DNA of 64,000 nucleotides, from contig CAUJIK010000037.1 of assembly GCA_963205255.1 (NCBI GenBank), positions 35,528 to 99,527 of the forward strand. Reading direction: 5' to 3'. Made by a program: the position numbers and the translations under genes. Source of the stretch: Pseudomonadota bacterium (GTDB lineage Bacteria > Pseudomonadota > Gammaproteobacteria > Steroidobacterales > Steroidobacteraceae). Of the stretch, positions 30,039-38,842 are shown piece after piece (position 1 is the stretch's first letter; each line of letters begins with the position of its first letter). Below the pieces are notes generated by a model. That model was not told the DNA's origin. It did not search any database and worked only from the letters and a program-made list of their open reading frames with translations.

Positions 30039-32768
30039 ATGAAAAGATTGCTCGTCAACGCGACCCAGCAGGAAGAGCTGCGCGTCGCTTTGGTGGATGG
30101 CCAGAAACTCTACGATCTCAGCATCGAGATCCCGTCCCGCGAACAGAAGAAAGCCAACGTCTATAAAGCGCGCATCGCGCGCATCGAGCCCTCGCTCGAA
30201 GCCGTCTTCGTCGACTACGGCGCCGCGCGCCACGGCTTCCTGCCTCTGAAGGAAATCTCCAAGGAGTATTTCCGCGACGGCCAGTCGCAGGGCAGCCGCG
30301 GCATCCGCGAGATTCTCTCCGAAGGCCAGGAAATCGTCGTTCAGGTCGAGAAGGAAGAGCGCGGCAACAAGGGCGCCGCGCTGACCACCTTCATCAGCCT
30401 CGCCGGTCGCTTCCTGGTGCTGATGCCCAACAACCCGCGCGCCGGCGGCGTGTCGCGCCGCATCGAAGGCGAAGACCGCGACCAGATGCGCGAGACCATG
30501 TCGCAGCTCACCATCCCCGACGGCATGGGCGCCATCATCCGCACTGCCGGCGTGGGCCGCTCGGTCGAGGAGCTGCAGTGGGACCTGGACAACCTCAAGA
30601 CCCAGTGGGACGCGATTGCCGCAAGCCTGGACTCACGCCCTGCTCCCTTCCTGGTCTACCAGGAGAGTGATGCCGTCACCCGCGCGCTGCGCGACTACCT
30701 CACCGATGATGTCGGCGAGATCCTGGTCGATGACGGCGCGGCCTTCCTCAAGGGCCAGGAATACATGCAGCGCTTCATGCCGGTCGACGCGCAGCGCCGC
30801 CTGAAGCTCTACACCGAAGACGTGCCGCTGTTCACGCGCTTCCAGATCGAGAACCAGATCGAATCGGCGTACGCGAACAAGGTGCAGCTGCCCTCGGGCG
30901 GCAGCCTCGTCATCGTCTACACCGAGGCACTGCTGTCGATCGACATCAACTCCGCGCGCAGCACGCGCGGCAGCGACATCGAAGCCACGGCGCTGAACAC
31001 CAACCTCGAAGCGGCCGACGAGATCGCCCGCCAGCTGCGCATCCGCGACGCCGGCGGTCTGATCGTCATCGACTTCATCGACATGGAGTCGAGCAAGAAC
31101 CAGCGCGAGGTCGAGGAGCGTCTGCGCGAGGCGATGAAGCTCGATCGCGCGCGCGTGCAGATCGGACGCCTGTCGCGCTTCGGCCTGCTGGAACTCTCGC
31201 GCCAGCGCCTGCGCCCCAGCCTCGATGAGTCCAGCCACATCAACTGCCCTCGCTGCAATGGCATCGGCAGCATCCGTGGCGTGGAATCCATGGCGCTGTC
31301 CATCCTGCGTCTGGCGGGCGAGGACGCGCGCAAGGACCGCACCGCGCGGCTCATCATCCAGGTGCCGATATCGGTAGCCACCTACCTCATGAACGAGAAG
31401 CGCCTGGCGCTGCGCAACATCGAGGAGACCTGCGAGGTCGATGTGGTGCTGGTGCCGAACCCGGACATGGAGACGCCCGACTTCTCCATCAAGCGCCTGC
31501 GCGAAGACGAGGCCGGCCTCACCGAGAATTCACAGGCCAGCTACAAGATGCCGACGCAGCCGGAAGCACCGGACGTGACCGCCTTGCAGCCCAAGCGTCC
31601 CGCGGCACCCGTGGCGGCCGTGGCCACCATCATGCCCAGCGCGCCGGCGCCGGTGGCGCCGGAGCCGCTCGCCGCCGCGCCTGTCGTGGCTGCAGCGGCG
31701 GCGACTGGTGGCTTCTGGAACCGCGTGAAGCGCTGGCTCGGCAGTGACGAGCCGGCCACCGAGGCCGCCGCCGACCCCAGGCAGCGGCAGTCCGGCGGCG
31801 GCGAACGCCGCAACCGTGACGATCGCGGCCGCGGTGGCCGCGGCGGACGCCGCACACGCGGCGCCGGTGAAGGCAATGAGCGCGGCCAGAGCGCAGAACG
31901 GCAGCGCGGCGAGCGCAACGCGGATCGGGATCGCAACAAGGACCGGGACCGCAATCGTGACCGCGACGGAGCGCGCGGCGAAGGCCGGCGCAATGAAGGC
32001 AACCGCGCCGAAGGCGGACGTGGCGACGGCAGCCGCAGTGAGGGTGGCCGCAACGAAGGTGGACGCAACGAGAGCGGTCGCGGCGAAGGAGGTCGCAACG
32101 AGGGACGCGAGCGCAGCCGACGCAATGCTCCGGCAGCAGCCGCTGGCGCAGCGGCTGCTGGCGTCGCGACACTGTCCGCCGAATCCACTGCGCGCGAGTC
32201 CGCAGCGCTGAACGACGCGCCGGGCGCAGGCGCCGCAACCGACGGCATGCCGCCGCGCGCCGAGGGCGAACAACGCCGCTCGCGGCGCGGTGGTCGCCGC
32301 CGCCGTCGCGGAGGTGCCGGACGTGAAGAAGGCAGCGCCCTGGGCGCAGCAGAGGCCAGCTCCGTGGAGACCGTGGAGCTTCCCGCCATCAACGAAACTC
32401 CGGACGAAGCCCAGGCCGAAGATACCTTCACGCTCCAGCACAGCGCCGGCCCCGCCGACGCGGCAGCGCAGCCTCGCGACGCCGAACCGGCAGCCGCAGT
32501 AACGCAGGACGCTCCGCGTCAGACCTGGCCGGAAGCCGCCGAAGCGCCGGCCTCGCAAGAGGCAGCAACTTCCCGCGAAGCGGTGCGACAGGAGGCATTC
32601 GCCCATCAGGAGGCAGCGGTCCGCCAAGAAGCACCCGCTTATCAGGAAACCGCAGTGGAAGAAACGCCGGCTGCGCAGGAACCGGCGGCTCCGGCACGGC
32701 CCGCCGTGGTCTGGTCGTCGTCAGCGATTCCGGGCAGCAGCCCCTTCCGCAGCGACCGCGACGAATAA
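30039..32768 (+). CDS. rne: Ribonuclease E
   Basis: A 909-residue endoribonuclease and degradosome scaffold. The S1 domain spans roughly residues 35-125; catalytic Asp near 302 ([14 protein letters not shown]) and near 345 ([14 protein letters not shown]) match E. coli D303 and D346; the zinc link CPRC lies near 401-404. After residue 510 the protein is disordered: [10 protein letters not shown] (possible membrane-anchoring amphipathic segment), an Arg/Gly/Asn/Glu repeat region around 650-690, GRRRRRG, and a Gln-Glu-Ala-rich tail. The ATG at 30039 ([17 protein letters not shown]) is the family start. The end overlaps the convergent phosphatase gene by 48 bases. Confidence 0.97.
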   Translation: MKRLLVNATQQEELRVALVDGQKLYDLSIEIPSREQKKANVYKARIARIEPSLEAVFVDYGAARHGFLPLKEISKEYFRDGQSQGSRGIREILSEGQEIVVQVEKEERGNKGAALTTFISLAGRFLVLMPNNPRAGGVSRRIEGEDRDQMRETMSQLTIPDGMGAIIRTAGVGRSVEELQWDLDNLKTQWDAIAASLDSRPAPFLVYQESDAVTRALRDYLTDDVGEILVDDGAAFLKGQEYMQRFMPVDAQRRLKLYTEDVPLFTRFQIENQIESAYANKVQLPSGGSLVIVYTEALLSIDINSARSTRGSDIEATALNTNLEAADEIARQLRIRDAGGLIVIDFIDMESSKNQREVEERLREAMKLDRARVQIGRLSRFGLLELSRQRLRPSLDESSHINCPRCNGIGSIRGVESMALSILRLAGEDARKDRTARLIIQVPISVATYLMNEKRLALRNIEETCEVDVVLVPNPDMETPDFSIKRLREDEAGLTENSQASYKMPTQPEAPDVTALQPKRPAAPVAAVATIMPSAPAPVAPEPLAAAPVVAAAAATGGFWNRVKRWLGSDEPATEAAADPRQRQSGGGERRNRDDRGRGGRGGRRTRGAGEGNERGQSAERQRGERNADRDRNKDRDRNRDRDGARGEGRRNEGNRAEGGRGDGSRSEGGRNEGGRNESGRGEGGRNEGRERSRRNAPAAAAGAAAAGVATLSAESTARESAALNDAPGAGAATDGMPPRAEGEQRRSRRGGRRRRRGGAGREEGSALGAAEASSVETVELPAINETPDEAQAEDTFTLQHSAGPADAAAQPRDAEPAAAVTQDAPRQTWPEAAEAPASQEAATSREAVRQEAFAHQEAAVRQEAPAYQETAVEETPAAQEPAAPARPAVVWSSSAIPGSSPFRSDRDE
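31980..32109 (+). repeat. GRNEG-type repeats in the rne tail
   Basis: Within the rne C-terminal region the coding sequence repeats a short unit encoding variants of GG-R-N/S/G-E-G (for example EGGRNEG and ESGRGEGG). This is a low-complexity RNA-binding type segment. The repeats are imperfect at DNA level. Confidence 0.7.
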
Positions 32769-33194
32769 GGCGCGCGAGCCGGCTTCGGCCAGATCGAGCA
32801 CTTTCTCGAAACCTTCCGGACCCCCGTAGTAGGGGTCCGGAACATCGCAAGACAGAAAGAGACGCACCCGATCGCGAGCGCTCGCAGGAGCTGCGTGCCG
32901 CATGGCCTCGAGGTTGTCCTGATCCATCGCCAGCAGCAGATCGAAGCGCTCGAAATCCTCGCGCTGCAGCTGCCGCGCGCGCAGAGCGGAAATGTCATAG
33001 CCACGCCGGGCCGCGGCGGCACAGCTGCGTGGATCCGGTGGATTGCCAATGTGGTAACCGGCCGTTCCGGCCGAGTCGAACTGCAACCCCAGTTGCGGGG
33101 CCTCGCACGCAGCCAGCAGGCGCGCCACACCCTCCACCGTCGGTGACCGACAGATATTCCCCAGACACACGAACAAGACGCTTCGCCCGTTCAT
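32721..33194 (-). CDS. Low-molecular-weight protein-tyrosine phosphatase
   Basis: A 157-residue phosphatase. The P-loop [10 protein letters not shown] (Cys10, Arg16 approximately) is at the N-terminus and the general acid loop DPYYGG near residue 125. Relatives act on tyrosine kinases of exopolysaccharide export or on small phosphorylated substrates; none is encoded nearby. The ATG overlaps the DUF1993 stop (ATGA), and the 3' end overlaps rne by 48 bases in convergent orientation. Last gene of a four-gene minus-strand operon. Confidence 0.93.
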   Translation of the reverse strand: MNGRSVLFVCLGNICRSPTVEGVARLLAACEAPQLGLQFDSAGTAGYHIGNPPDPRSCAAAARRGYDISALRARQLQREDFERFDLLLAMDQDNLEAMRHAAPASARDRVRLFLSCDVPDPYYGGPEGFEKVLDLAEAGSRALFVAVAAEGAAARNR

Positions 33195-33703
33195 TGCATT
33201 CTTACATGCGGCGCCAGGAACATCAGGAAGTCCGCCTTGCCCACCGGCACACCCATCTTGCGCAGGATGGCGTAGGTGATCGTGATGTGGAAATAAAGGT
33301 TCGGCACGATGTAGTCGCTGACGTACTGCCGTCCGGGAAGCTCGCAGTACCTACCGCCACCCAGACCCACGCGCTTGATCTCATCGAGCTTGCGATCGTC
33401 GGCAGTGATGCCGGCGACCAGAGCGCGGGTCTGGCTGATATGCGAACGCGCCTGATCCAGGGATTCCACGCCAAGTCCGAGGTTTTCGACCGGCTGTCCG
33501 GCGCACCACTGCGCGAAACCACGCGGCTGGTTGCAGGCCAGCACGATCTGCGCTCCGAGAGGAAACATGTCCGGTGCGAGACGCTCCTGCAGGGCCGCAT
33601 TGAAGTCCGGCAGGTGCTCTACGCCCAGATCCACGATGTGGCCCAGAACATCCAGCCGCGAAACCAGAATCCGTTTCAGATCGTCAATTTCATGCGCCGC
33701 CAT
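33191..33703 (-). CDS. DUF1993 family protein
   Basis: A 170-residue soluble protein resembling DUF1993, a helical family related to the DinB-like four-helix fold. Recognisable parts are HLPDFNAALQERLAPDMFPLGAQI near the start, ELPGRQYVSDYIVPNLYFHITITYAILRKMGVPVGKADF and a short C-terminus. Function unknown. It starts 21 bases after aguB and overlaps the phosphatase by 4 bases. Confidence 0.82.
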   Translation of the reverse strand: MAAHEIDDLKRILVSRLDVLGHIVDLGVEHLPDFNAALQERLAPDMFPLGAQIVLACNQPRGFAQWCAGQPVENLGLGVESLDQARSHISQTRALVAGITADDRKLDEIKRVGLGGGRYCELPGRQYVSDYIVPNLYFHITITYAILRKMGVPVGKADFLMFLAPHVRMQ

Positions 33704-33724
33704 TGCATCCCTCTGTGCCGATGA

Positions 33725-34642
33725 TCAGCCCCCGCCCCCATCCAGCGTAAGCAGCGGCGCATAAAGCTCCGGCCGCCGGTCGCGGAACACGAACCAGTTG
33801 TCGCGCATCTCGGCGATCTCGGCCAGATCGAACTGCGCCAGGATCACCGCCTCGTCCTCCTCGCCCGCCTCGGCGCGCTTGGCGCCGACATGGTCGGCGA
33901 TGAACGAGGAACCATAGAAGCGGATGTAGAGCCGTTCCGGATCCTGCAGCGAACGCTCCACGCCGATGCGGTTGGAGGCAATCAGCGGCATGAGATTCGC
34001 CGCCGCATGCCCCTGCTGCGTGCGCTGCCAGTGATCGCGCGAATGCACCGGCAGCGCCGGCGGCGGCTCGCTGCCGATGGCCGTGGGATACAGCAGCAGT
34101 TCCGCGCCCTGCAAAGCCATCACGCGGGCGCACTCGGGAAACCACTGGTCCCAGCAGATGCCCACGCCCAGCCGCCCGAAACGCGTATCCCAGACCTGAA
34201 AGCCGGTATCGCCCGGGCTGAAGTAGGTTTTCTCCTGGTAGCCCGCCCCATTGGGGATGTGCGCCTTGCGATAGACGCCGAGCACTTCGCCATCCGCATC
34301 GACGATGGCGATGGAATTGAAATACGACTGCCCTGTCCGCTCGAAGAAGCTCACCGGCAGCACCACGCCCAGTTCCCGCGCGAGTCGCGTCATGTGGGCC
34401 ACGGCAGGATTCTCCTGCAGCGTGGTAGCCAGCCGCAGATGGCGCGAGTCCTGCTCGATGCAGAAGTACGGTGTTTCGAACAACTCCTGCAGCAGGATCA
34501 CCTGCGCGCCATCGCGCGCGGCGCGGCGCACCAGCGCCTCCGCGCGCGCGATGTTCGCATCGCGGTCCCAGCCACAGGCGAACTGGGTCGCCGCCACCGT
34601 CACCGGCCGCGAGCCGCGCTGCAGATGCGCAGGGGCACTCAT
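33725..34642 (-). CDS. aguB: N-carbamoylputrescine amidase-like carbon-nitrogen hydrolase
   Basis: A 305-residue nitrilase-superfamily enzyme. The Glu-Lys-Cys triad is visible: LLQELFETPYFC, VYRKAHIPNG and GVGICWDQWFPE. These flanking residues and GYQEKTYFSPGDTG match N-carbamoylputrescine amidase, which makes putrescine, CO2 and ammonia. Its usual partner agmatine deiminase (aguA) is not in the window. It overlaps the Gfo/Idh gene by 4 bases. The subfamily call is good; the in vivo substrate is inferred. Confidence 0.9.
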   Translation of the reverse strand: MSAPAHLQRGSRPVTVAATQFACGWDRDANIARAEALVRRAARDGAQVILLQELFETPYFCIEQDSRHLRLATTLQENPAVAHMTRLARELGVVLPVSFFERTGQSYFNSIAIVDADGEVLGVYRKAHIPNGAGYQEKTYFSPGDTGFQVWDTRFGRLGVGICWDQWFPECARVMALQGAELLLYPTAIGSEPPPALPVHSRDHWQRTQQGHAAANLMPLIASNRIGVERSLQDPERLYIRFYGSSFIADHVGAKRAEAGEEDEAVILAQFDLAEIAEMRDNWFVFRDRRPELYAPLLTLDGGGG

Positions 34643-35589
34643 TGCGCCTCCCTCCCGCTCTTGATCATGGCCGTGATGCGCGAGGCGGTCTCGAGCGCGG
34701 CAAGACCATCCTCGCCAGCCACCACGGGCCTGCGGCCGCTGCGCGCGCAATCGAGGAAGGATTCGATCTCCGCGCGCAGCGCATCGCCCTGATCCAGGTT
34801 CTGCTCCTCGATGGTCACCGGCAACGGCCCCGCGGCGGCATCCCGCGGCCGCTTGCGGATCACCGTGAGCACCTTCTGCTGCAGGTCCATGGAGATATAG
34901 GCATCGTCCTGGAAGATGCGCATTTTGCGCTCGGTCTTGAGCGACACGCGGCTGGCCGTGACATTGGCCACGCAGCCATTGCCGAAGCGCAGCCGCGCAT
35001 TGGCAATGTCGATTTCCTCGGAGAACACCGGCGTGCCCACCGCATCGATGGACGCCAGCGGCGACTGCACGATGCTCTGCACGATGTCGATGTCATGGAT
35101 CATGAGATCGAGCACCACGTTCACATCGGTGCCGCGCTCGCGAAACGGCGCCAGCCGATGGCATTCGAGGAATCGCGGATTGCGCAGCTGTGGCTCCGCG
35201 GCCAGGATCGCTGCGTTGAAACGCTCCAGGTGCCCCACCTGCAACACGCGCCCCGCCTCGCCGGCAAGCCTTATCAGCTCGCGCGCCTGTTCCAGCGTCT
35301 CGGTGATCGGTTTCTCCACCAGCACATGAGCCCCGGCGCGCAGGAAATCCGCCGCGATCTGGAAGTGCGAAGGCGTATGGGTGACGACGCTGACCGCATC
35401 CACCTGCCCCAGCAGCTCGCGGTGATCGGCCACCGCGGCCACGCCCAGCTCCGCGGCCACCGCCTGGCGCGCCGGCTCCTGGCTGTCCACCACGGCCACC
35501 AGTCGCGATCCGGGCAACTGCGCATATTTCTGTGCATGGAAGCGGCCGAGATAGCCCACACCCACAACGGCTGTCCTGAGTTCCTTCAT
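34639..35589 (-). CDS. Gfo/Idh/MocA-family oxidoreductase
   Basis: A 316-residue NAD(P)-dependent sugar-type dehydrogenase. The Rossmann motif VVGVGYLGRFHAQKY is at the N-terminus, EKPITETLEQA near residue 95 carries the catalytic Lys, and a C-terminal beta domain follows. Similar proteins oxidise nucleotide-sugars, for example UDP-GlcNAc 3-dehydrogenases such as GnnA, but no lipid A or sugar genes lie beside it. The ATG at 35589 is preferred; an in-frame ATG eight codons upstream is possible. First gene of the operon that ends with the phosphatase. Confidence 0.88.
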   Translation of the reverse strand: MKELRTAVVGVGYLGRFHAQKYAQLPGSRLVAVVDSQEPARQAVAAELGVAAVADHRELLGQVDAVSVVTHTPSHFQIAADFLRAGAHVLVEKPITETLEQARELIRLAGEAGRVLQVGHLERFNAAILAAEPQLRNPRFLECHRLAPFRERGTDVNVVLDLMIHDIDIVQSIVQSPLASIDAVGTPVFSEEIDIANARLRFGNGCVANVTASRVSLKTERKMRIFQDDAYISMDLQQKVLTVIRKRPRDAAAGPLPVTIEEQNLDQGDALRAEIESFLDCARSGRRPVVAGEDGLAALETASRITAMIKSGREAQ

Positions 35590-35608
35590 GCTGGGTATTA
35601 TGCCCGCC

Positions 35609-35923
35609 ATGTCCAATTCGATCCGCAACGCCTGGCAGGCATACCTGTCCCTGACCGGCGCCCGCCGCGAACTGGCCACGCTGGGCCTGTGTCTGGCCGT
35701 GGGCCTGATCCTGCTGCCCGTGGTGATCTGGCTGGCAGGCCACTTCTTCCTGGGCGAATACCTACGCGACCCTTCCGGCACCCCCACCGGGGGACCCCTG
35801 GCGCTGTGGATCGACTACCTGAAGGGCCTGGCCCAGGGCTCGCTGGGTTACTGGACGGCCCTGCTGGGCCCCTGGCTGCTGCTGCTGGCGCTGCGGGGCA
35901 GCCGCCGGTTCCTCAGAATGTGA
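35609..35923 (+). CDS. Small membrane protein of unknown function
   Basis: A 104-residue protein with two hydrophobic segments, about residues 28-48 (LGLCLAVGLILLPVVIWLAG) and 84-98 (WTALLGPWLLLLAL), and a basic C-terminus. I do not recognise the family. In-frame ATGs at 35588 and 35600 are alternatives; the first would overlap the divergent oxidoreductase start. The regular hydrophobic/charged pattern suggests a real gene. Confidence 0.55.
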   Translation: MSNSIRNAWQAYLSLTGARRELATLGLCLAVGLILLPVVIWLAGHFFLGEYLRDPSGTPTGGPLALWIDYLKGLAQGSLGYWTALLGPWLLLLALRGSRRFLRM

Positions 35924-36021
35924 CGCAGTTCACCGCCGGTTTGACAGAACCGGGCCTTTTGGGGAACCGTTCCCCGCTATTCCGATCAATACAGCAAGGA
36001 ATCTTGAACCGGGTCACAGTC

Positions 36022-36222
36022 ATGCGCACCCTTGATACGGGAAAGACCACCGACACACCCTCGAGCTCCGCCGCCGCCGTGGAGCACGACCCCCTCGCGC
36101 GGCTCGAGGCGGCATTCAAGCTGCGGATGCTGGAGCTGAGCGGCGAAAGCACCGGCGCCGACCCCTACAACCGGGTCCGCGACCTGCGCCAGGACGCCTG
36201 GGGCAAAGGCCGCCCGCGCTGA
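36022..36222 (+). CDS. Small hypothetical protein
   Basis: A 66-residue hydrophilic product with a Ser/Ala-rich start, LARLEAAFKLRMLEL in the middle and PYNRVRDLRQDAWGKG at the end. No signal, membrane segment or known motif. A TTG at 36004 preceded by AAGGA is an alternative start. It lies about 100 bases after the small membrane protein and 9 bases before a convergent gene. It may be real but nothing identifies it. Confidence 0.4.
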   Translation: MRTLDTGKTTDTPSSSAAAVEHDPLARLEAAFKLRMLELSGESTGADPYNRVRDLRQDAWGKGRPR

Positions 36223-36231
36223 TGCGTGCCT

Positions 36232-36543
36232 TCAGGGCCAGTAGGCCCAGGCAAATGCGGTCACGGCCACCGCCACCACGGCCAGCATCACCCGCCGCAG
36301 CCGGTGCTGGCGCAGTTCCGTCACCAGTGCCGCTGCCGCAGTGACCACCAGCACCGCGGACCAGCCGACCGCCTTGAGCAAGGGGATGAATTCGCCTGCC
36401 AGCCGGTCGTGGTACTCCGGCAGAAACAGGTAAACCACCAGTGTCAGAGTCAGCCCGGCAAAAATGGCCACTGCCGATCCCAGCAGGATGCCCAACAACG
36501 CCGCCAATGGTCGCAACGGATTCCCCTTCGCGAATGCCTGCAT
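36232..36543 (-). CDS. Small membrane protein of unknown function
   Basis: A 103-residue protein with three hydrophobic segments: about 11-42 (LAALLGILLGSAVAIFAGLT and onward), 60-76 (WSAVLVVTAAAALV) and 84-102. I do not recognise the family. Starts with ATG; the stop lies 9 bases from the convergent 66-residue gene. Convergent placement before prc gives no functional hint. Confidence 0.5.
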   Translation of the reverse strand: MQAFAKGNPLRPLAALLGILLGSAVAIFAGLTLTLVVYLFLPEYHDRLAGEFIPLLKAVGWSAVLVVTAAAALVTELRQHRLRRVMLAVVAVAVTAFAWAYWP

Positions 36544-36642
36544 GCACAGGCGTCAAATCCCGGCAGCCATGCACTTGCTGTGGCGCGCCGGCCCGTCTAG
36601 CCTCACGGGCAGGACTTTAACCTAAAGGGCTTCGTTGCCCGG

Positions 36643-38841
36643 ATGGGCCTCACGCCAATGCCACGATCACTCCGCCAGCCGCTGGGCTGGCTCGCCGTCT
36701 CCGCCCTGGGTCTGCTGGTTCTCACCGGCGGCAGTTCCACCAGCGCCCCTGCCGCCGCCGTCGCCCTGCCGCCCGGCGCCGTGGTGCCGGCCGAGCGGCA
36801 ACGCCTGCTGGCGCGACGCATCGGCTCCATCCTGGAAGAAGCGCACTACCGCCGCGCCACCATCGACGACCGCATGTCGGAGCAGGTGCTCGAGCGCTAC
36901 CTCAACTCCCTCGACAGCCAGCGCAGCTACTTCCTCGCCAGCGACATAGAGGAATTCTCGGCGCTGAAGCACCGCTTCGACGACATCATCCGCACCGGCC
37001 AGTTGGAGCCGGCGTTCCTGATCTTCTCGCGCTTCCAGCAGCGCAACCGCGAGCGCATCGCGCACGCGCTGGCGCTGCTCGACACCGAACCGGACTGGAA
37101 GCTGGACGAGAGTTTCGAATTCAACCGCTCCAAGGCGCCCTGGGCCACGGACGCCGCCGAGCTCGATGACCTGTGGCGCAAGCGCGTGAAGAGCGACGCC
37201 CTGTCGCTGCTGCTGGCCGGCAAGACCTGGGCCGAGGCCACCGAAACGCTGCGCAGCCGCTACGAACGCGTGCTCAAGCGCGCCGACCAGGTCAATGCCG
37301 ACGACGTGTTCGAAAACCTCATGAACGCGTATGCGCGCACCTTCGATCCGCACTCGAGCTATTTCTCGGCGCGCAATTCGGAGGAATACCGCATCCAGAT
37401 GAGCCTCTCCTACGAGGGCATCGGCGCGACGCTGCAATCCAGCGATGACTACGTGAACATCGTGAACCTGCTTCCCGGCGGCCCGGCCGCGATCAGCGGC
37501 GCGCTCGGCATCAACGACCGAGTCACCGCCATCGCGCAGGGCCCCGCCCCCTTCCAGGATGTGATCGGCTGGCGCCTCGACGATGTGGTGCAGCTGATCC
37601 GCGGCAAGGGCGGCACGCAGGTGCGCCTGCAGGTGCTGCCGGCAGGCGCGGCGCCAGGCACCCCGGAGAAGATCATCGAGCTCACGCGCGGCAAGGTCAC
37701 CCTCGAGGGGCAGGCCGCGAAGAAGCAGCGCAAGCTGGTGACGCGCAACGGGCGCGAACTGAACCTCGGCGTGATCAGCGTGCCGGGTTTCTATCAGGAC
37801 GTGCAGGCGCAAAGCCGTGGCGACGAGAACTACCGCAGCACCACGCGCGACGTGGAGCGGCTGATCAAGGAACTGCGCGCCGAAGGTCCGCTCGACGGCC
37901 TGATCCTCGACCTGCGCGGCGACGGCGGCGGCTTCCTGCCTGAGGCCACCGCGCTGACGGGCCTGTTCATCGACCAGGGCCCGGTAGTGCAGCTGAAGGA
38001 CACCACCGGCCGCGTGGAAGTGCTCGACGATCCCCAGCCCGGCATCGCCTACGATGGCCCGCTGGTGGTGCTCATCGACCGCCTCAGCGCTTCCGCCTCG
38101 GAGATCTTTGCCGGCGCCATCCAGGACTACGGCCGCGGCTACGTCGTCGGCCAGCGCAGCTTCGGCAAGGGCACGGTGCAGAACCTGGTGCCGCTGGATC
38201 GCTGGTCGCAGCGCCCGGTGGACGGACAGCTCACGGTCACCATCGGCAAGTTCTACCGCGTGACGGGCGAGAGCACGCAGCATCGCGGCGTCGAGCCCGA
38301 CATCATCCTGCCTTCGGCGATCAGCCTCGATGAAGTGGGCGAGAGTTCGCTGGAGGCGGCCCTGCCCTGGGATCGCATCGCGCCGGCGCCTTTCACTCCC
38401 TTCCGGCAACCCGCCGCGCTGCCTACGGCCCTGTCTCTGGCCGCCAATGACAGTGCGCGCAGCAAGAGCAATCCCGATTACCGGTTGCTGATCGAGGACA
38501 TCCAGTCCTTCGAGACGCAGAGGCAGAAGAAAACCCTGTCGCTGAATCTGGAACAGCGGCGCAAGGAACGTGCCCAGATCGAAGCCGAACGCCTCGCGCG
38601 CGAGAACGCGCGGCGCGTCGCCCAGGGCAAGAATGCGCTGGCCTCGCTGCCAGCACCAGGAGACGAGGAAGAAGCGCAAACAGCCGACAGCGGCAACGCC
38701 GCCACCGGCAACGAAGACCTGCCGGACACACTGCTGGATCAGACGGCCGAGATACTCGGCGACATCGTCTCAACCGAAGTGCGCACGCCGCCGGCGATGG
38801 CCCGGAACCCGGCGCAACCCGCCGCCGCCATGCGGCAGTAG
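36643..38841 (+). CDS. prc: Tail-specific (C-terminal processing) protease
   Basis: A 732-residue periplasmic serine protease that degrades proteins with nonpolar C-termini and processes envelope substrates. It has an N-terminal signal-like segment (LGWLAVSALGLLVLTGG), a long helical domain, a PDZ domain near 240-330 (SYEGIGATLQSSDDYVNI, GPAAISGALGINDRVTAI), and the S41 core with catalytic Ser in LSASASEIFAGA near 487 and Lys in SFGKGTVQ about 25 residues later. The C-terminal charged region is typical of Prc. An alternative ATG is at 36658. It is slightly longer than E. coli Prc (682). Confidence 0.95.
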   Translation: MGLTPMPRSLRQPLGWLAVSALGLLVLTGGSSTSAPAAAVALPPGAVVPAERQRLLARRIGSILEEAHYRRATIDDRMSEQVLERYLNSLDSQRSYFLASDIEEFSALKHRFDDIIRTGQLEPAFLIFSRFQQRNRERIAHALALLDTEPDWKLDESFEFNRSKAPWATDAAELDDLWRKRVKSDALSLLLAGKTWAEATETLRSRYERVLKRADQVNADDVFENLMNAYARTFDPHSSYFSARNSEEYRIQMSLSYEGIGATLQSSDDYVNIVNLLPGGPAAISGALGINDRVTAIAQGPAPFQDVIGWRLDDVVQLIRGKGGTQVRLQVLPAGAAPGTPEKIIELTRGKVTLEGQAAKKQRKLVTRNGRELNLGVISVPGFYQDVQAQSRGDENYRSTTRDVERLIKELRAEGPLDGLILDLRGDGGGFLPEATALTGLFIDQGPVVQLKDTTGRVEVLDDPQPGIAYDGPLVVLIDRLSASASEIFAGAIQDYGRGYVVGQRSFGKGTVQNLVPLDRWSQRPVDGQLTVTIGKFYRVTGESTQHRGVEPDIILPSAISLDEVGESSLEAALPWDRIAPAPFTPFRQPAALPTALSLAANDSARSKSNPDYRLLIEDIQSFETQRQKKTLSLNLEQRRKERAQIEAERLARENARRVAQGKNALASLPAPGDEEEAQTADSGNAATGNEDLPDTLLDQTAEILGDIVSTEVRTPPAMARNPAQPAAAMRQ

Positions 38842-38842
38842 T

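Noticed and set aside
35961..35975. GGGGAA-CCG-TTCCCC hairpin as terminator
   Set aside because: Six-base stem only and no T run after it.
35941..35982. TTGACA at 35941 as a promoter for the 66-residue gene
   Set aside because: No acceptable -10 at 16-18 bases.
36667..38679. 670-codon frame antisense to prc
   Set aside because: Shadow of prc with skewed composition (His, Arg, Ala, Gln) and no family features.
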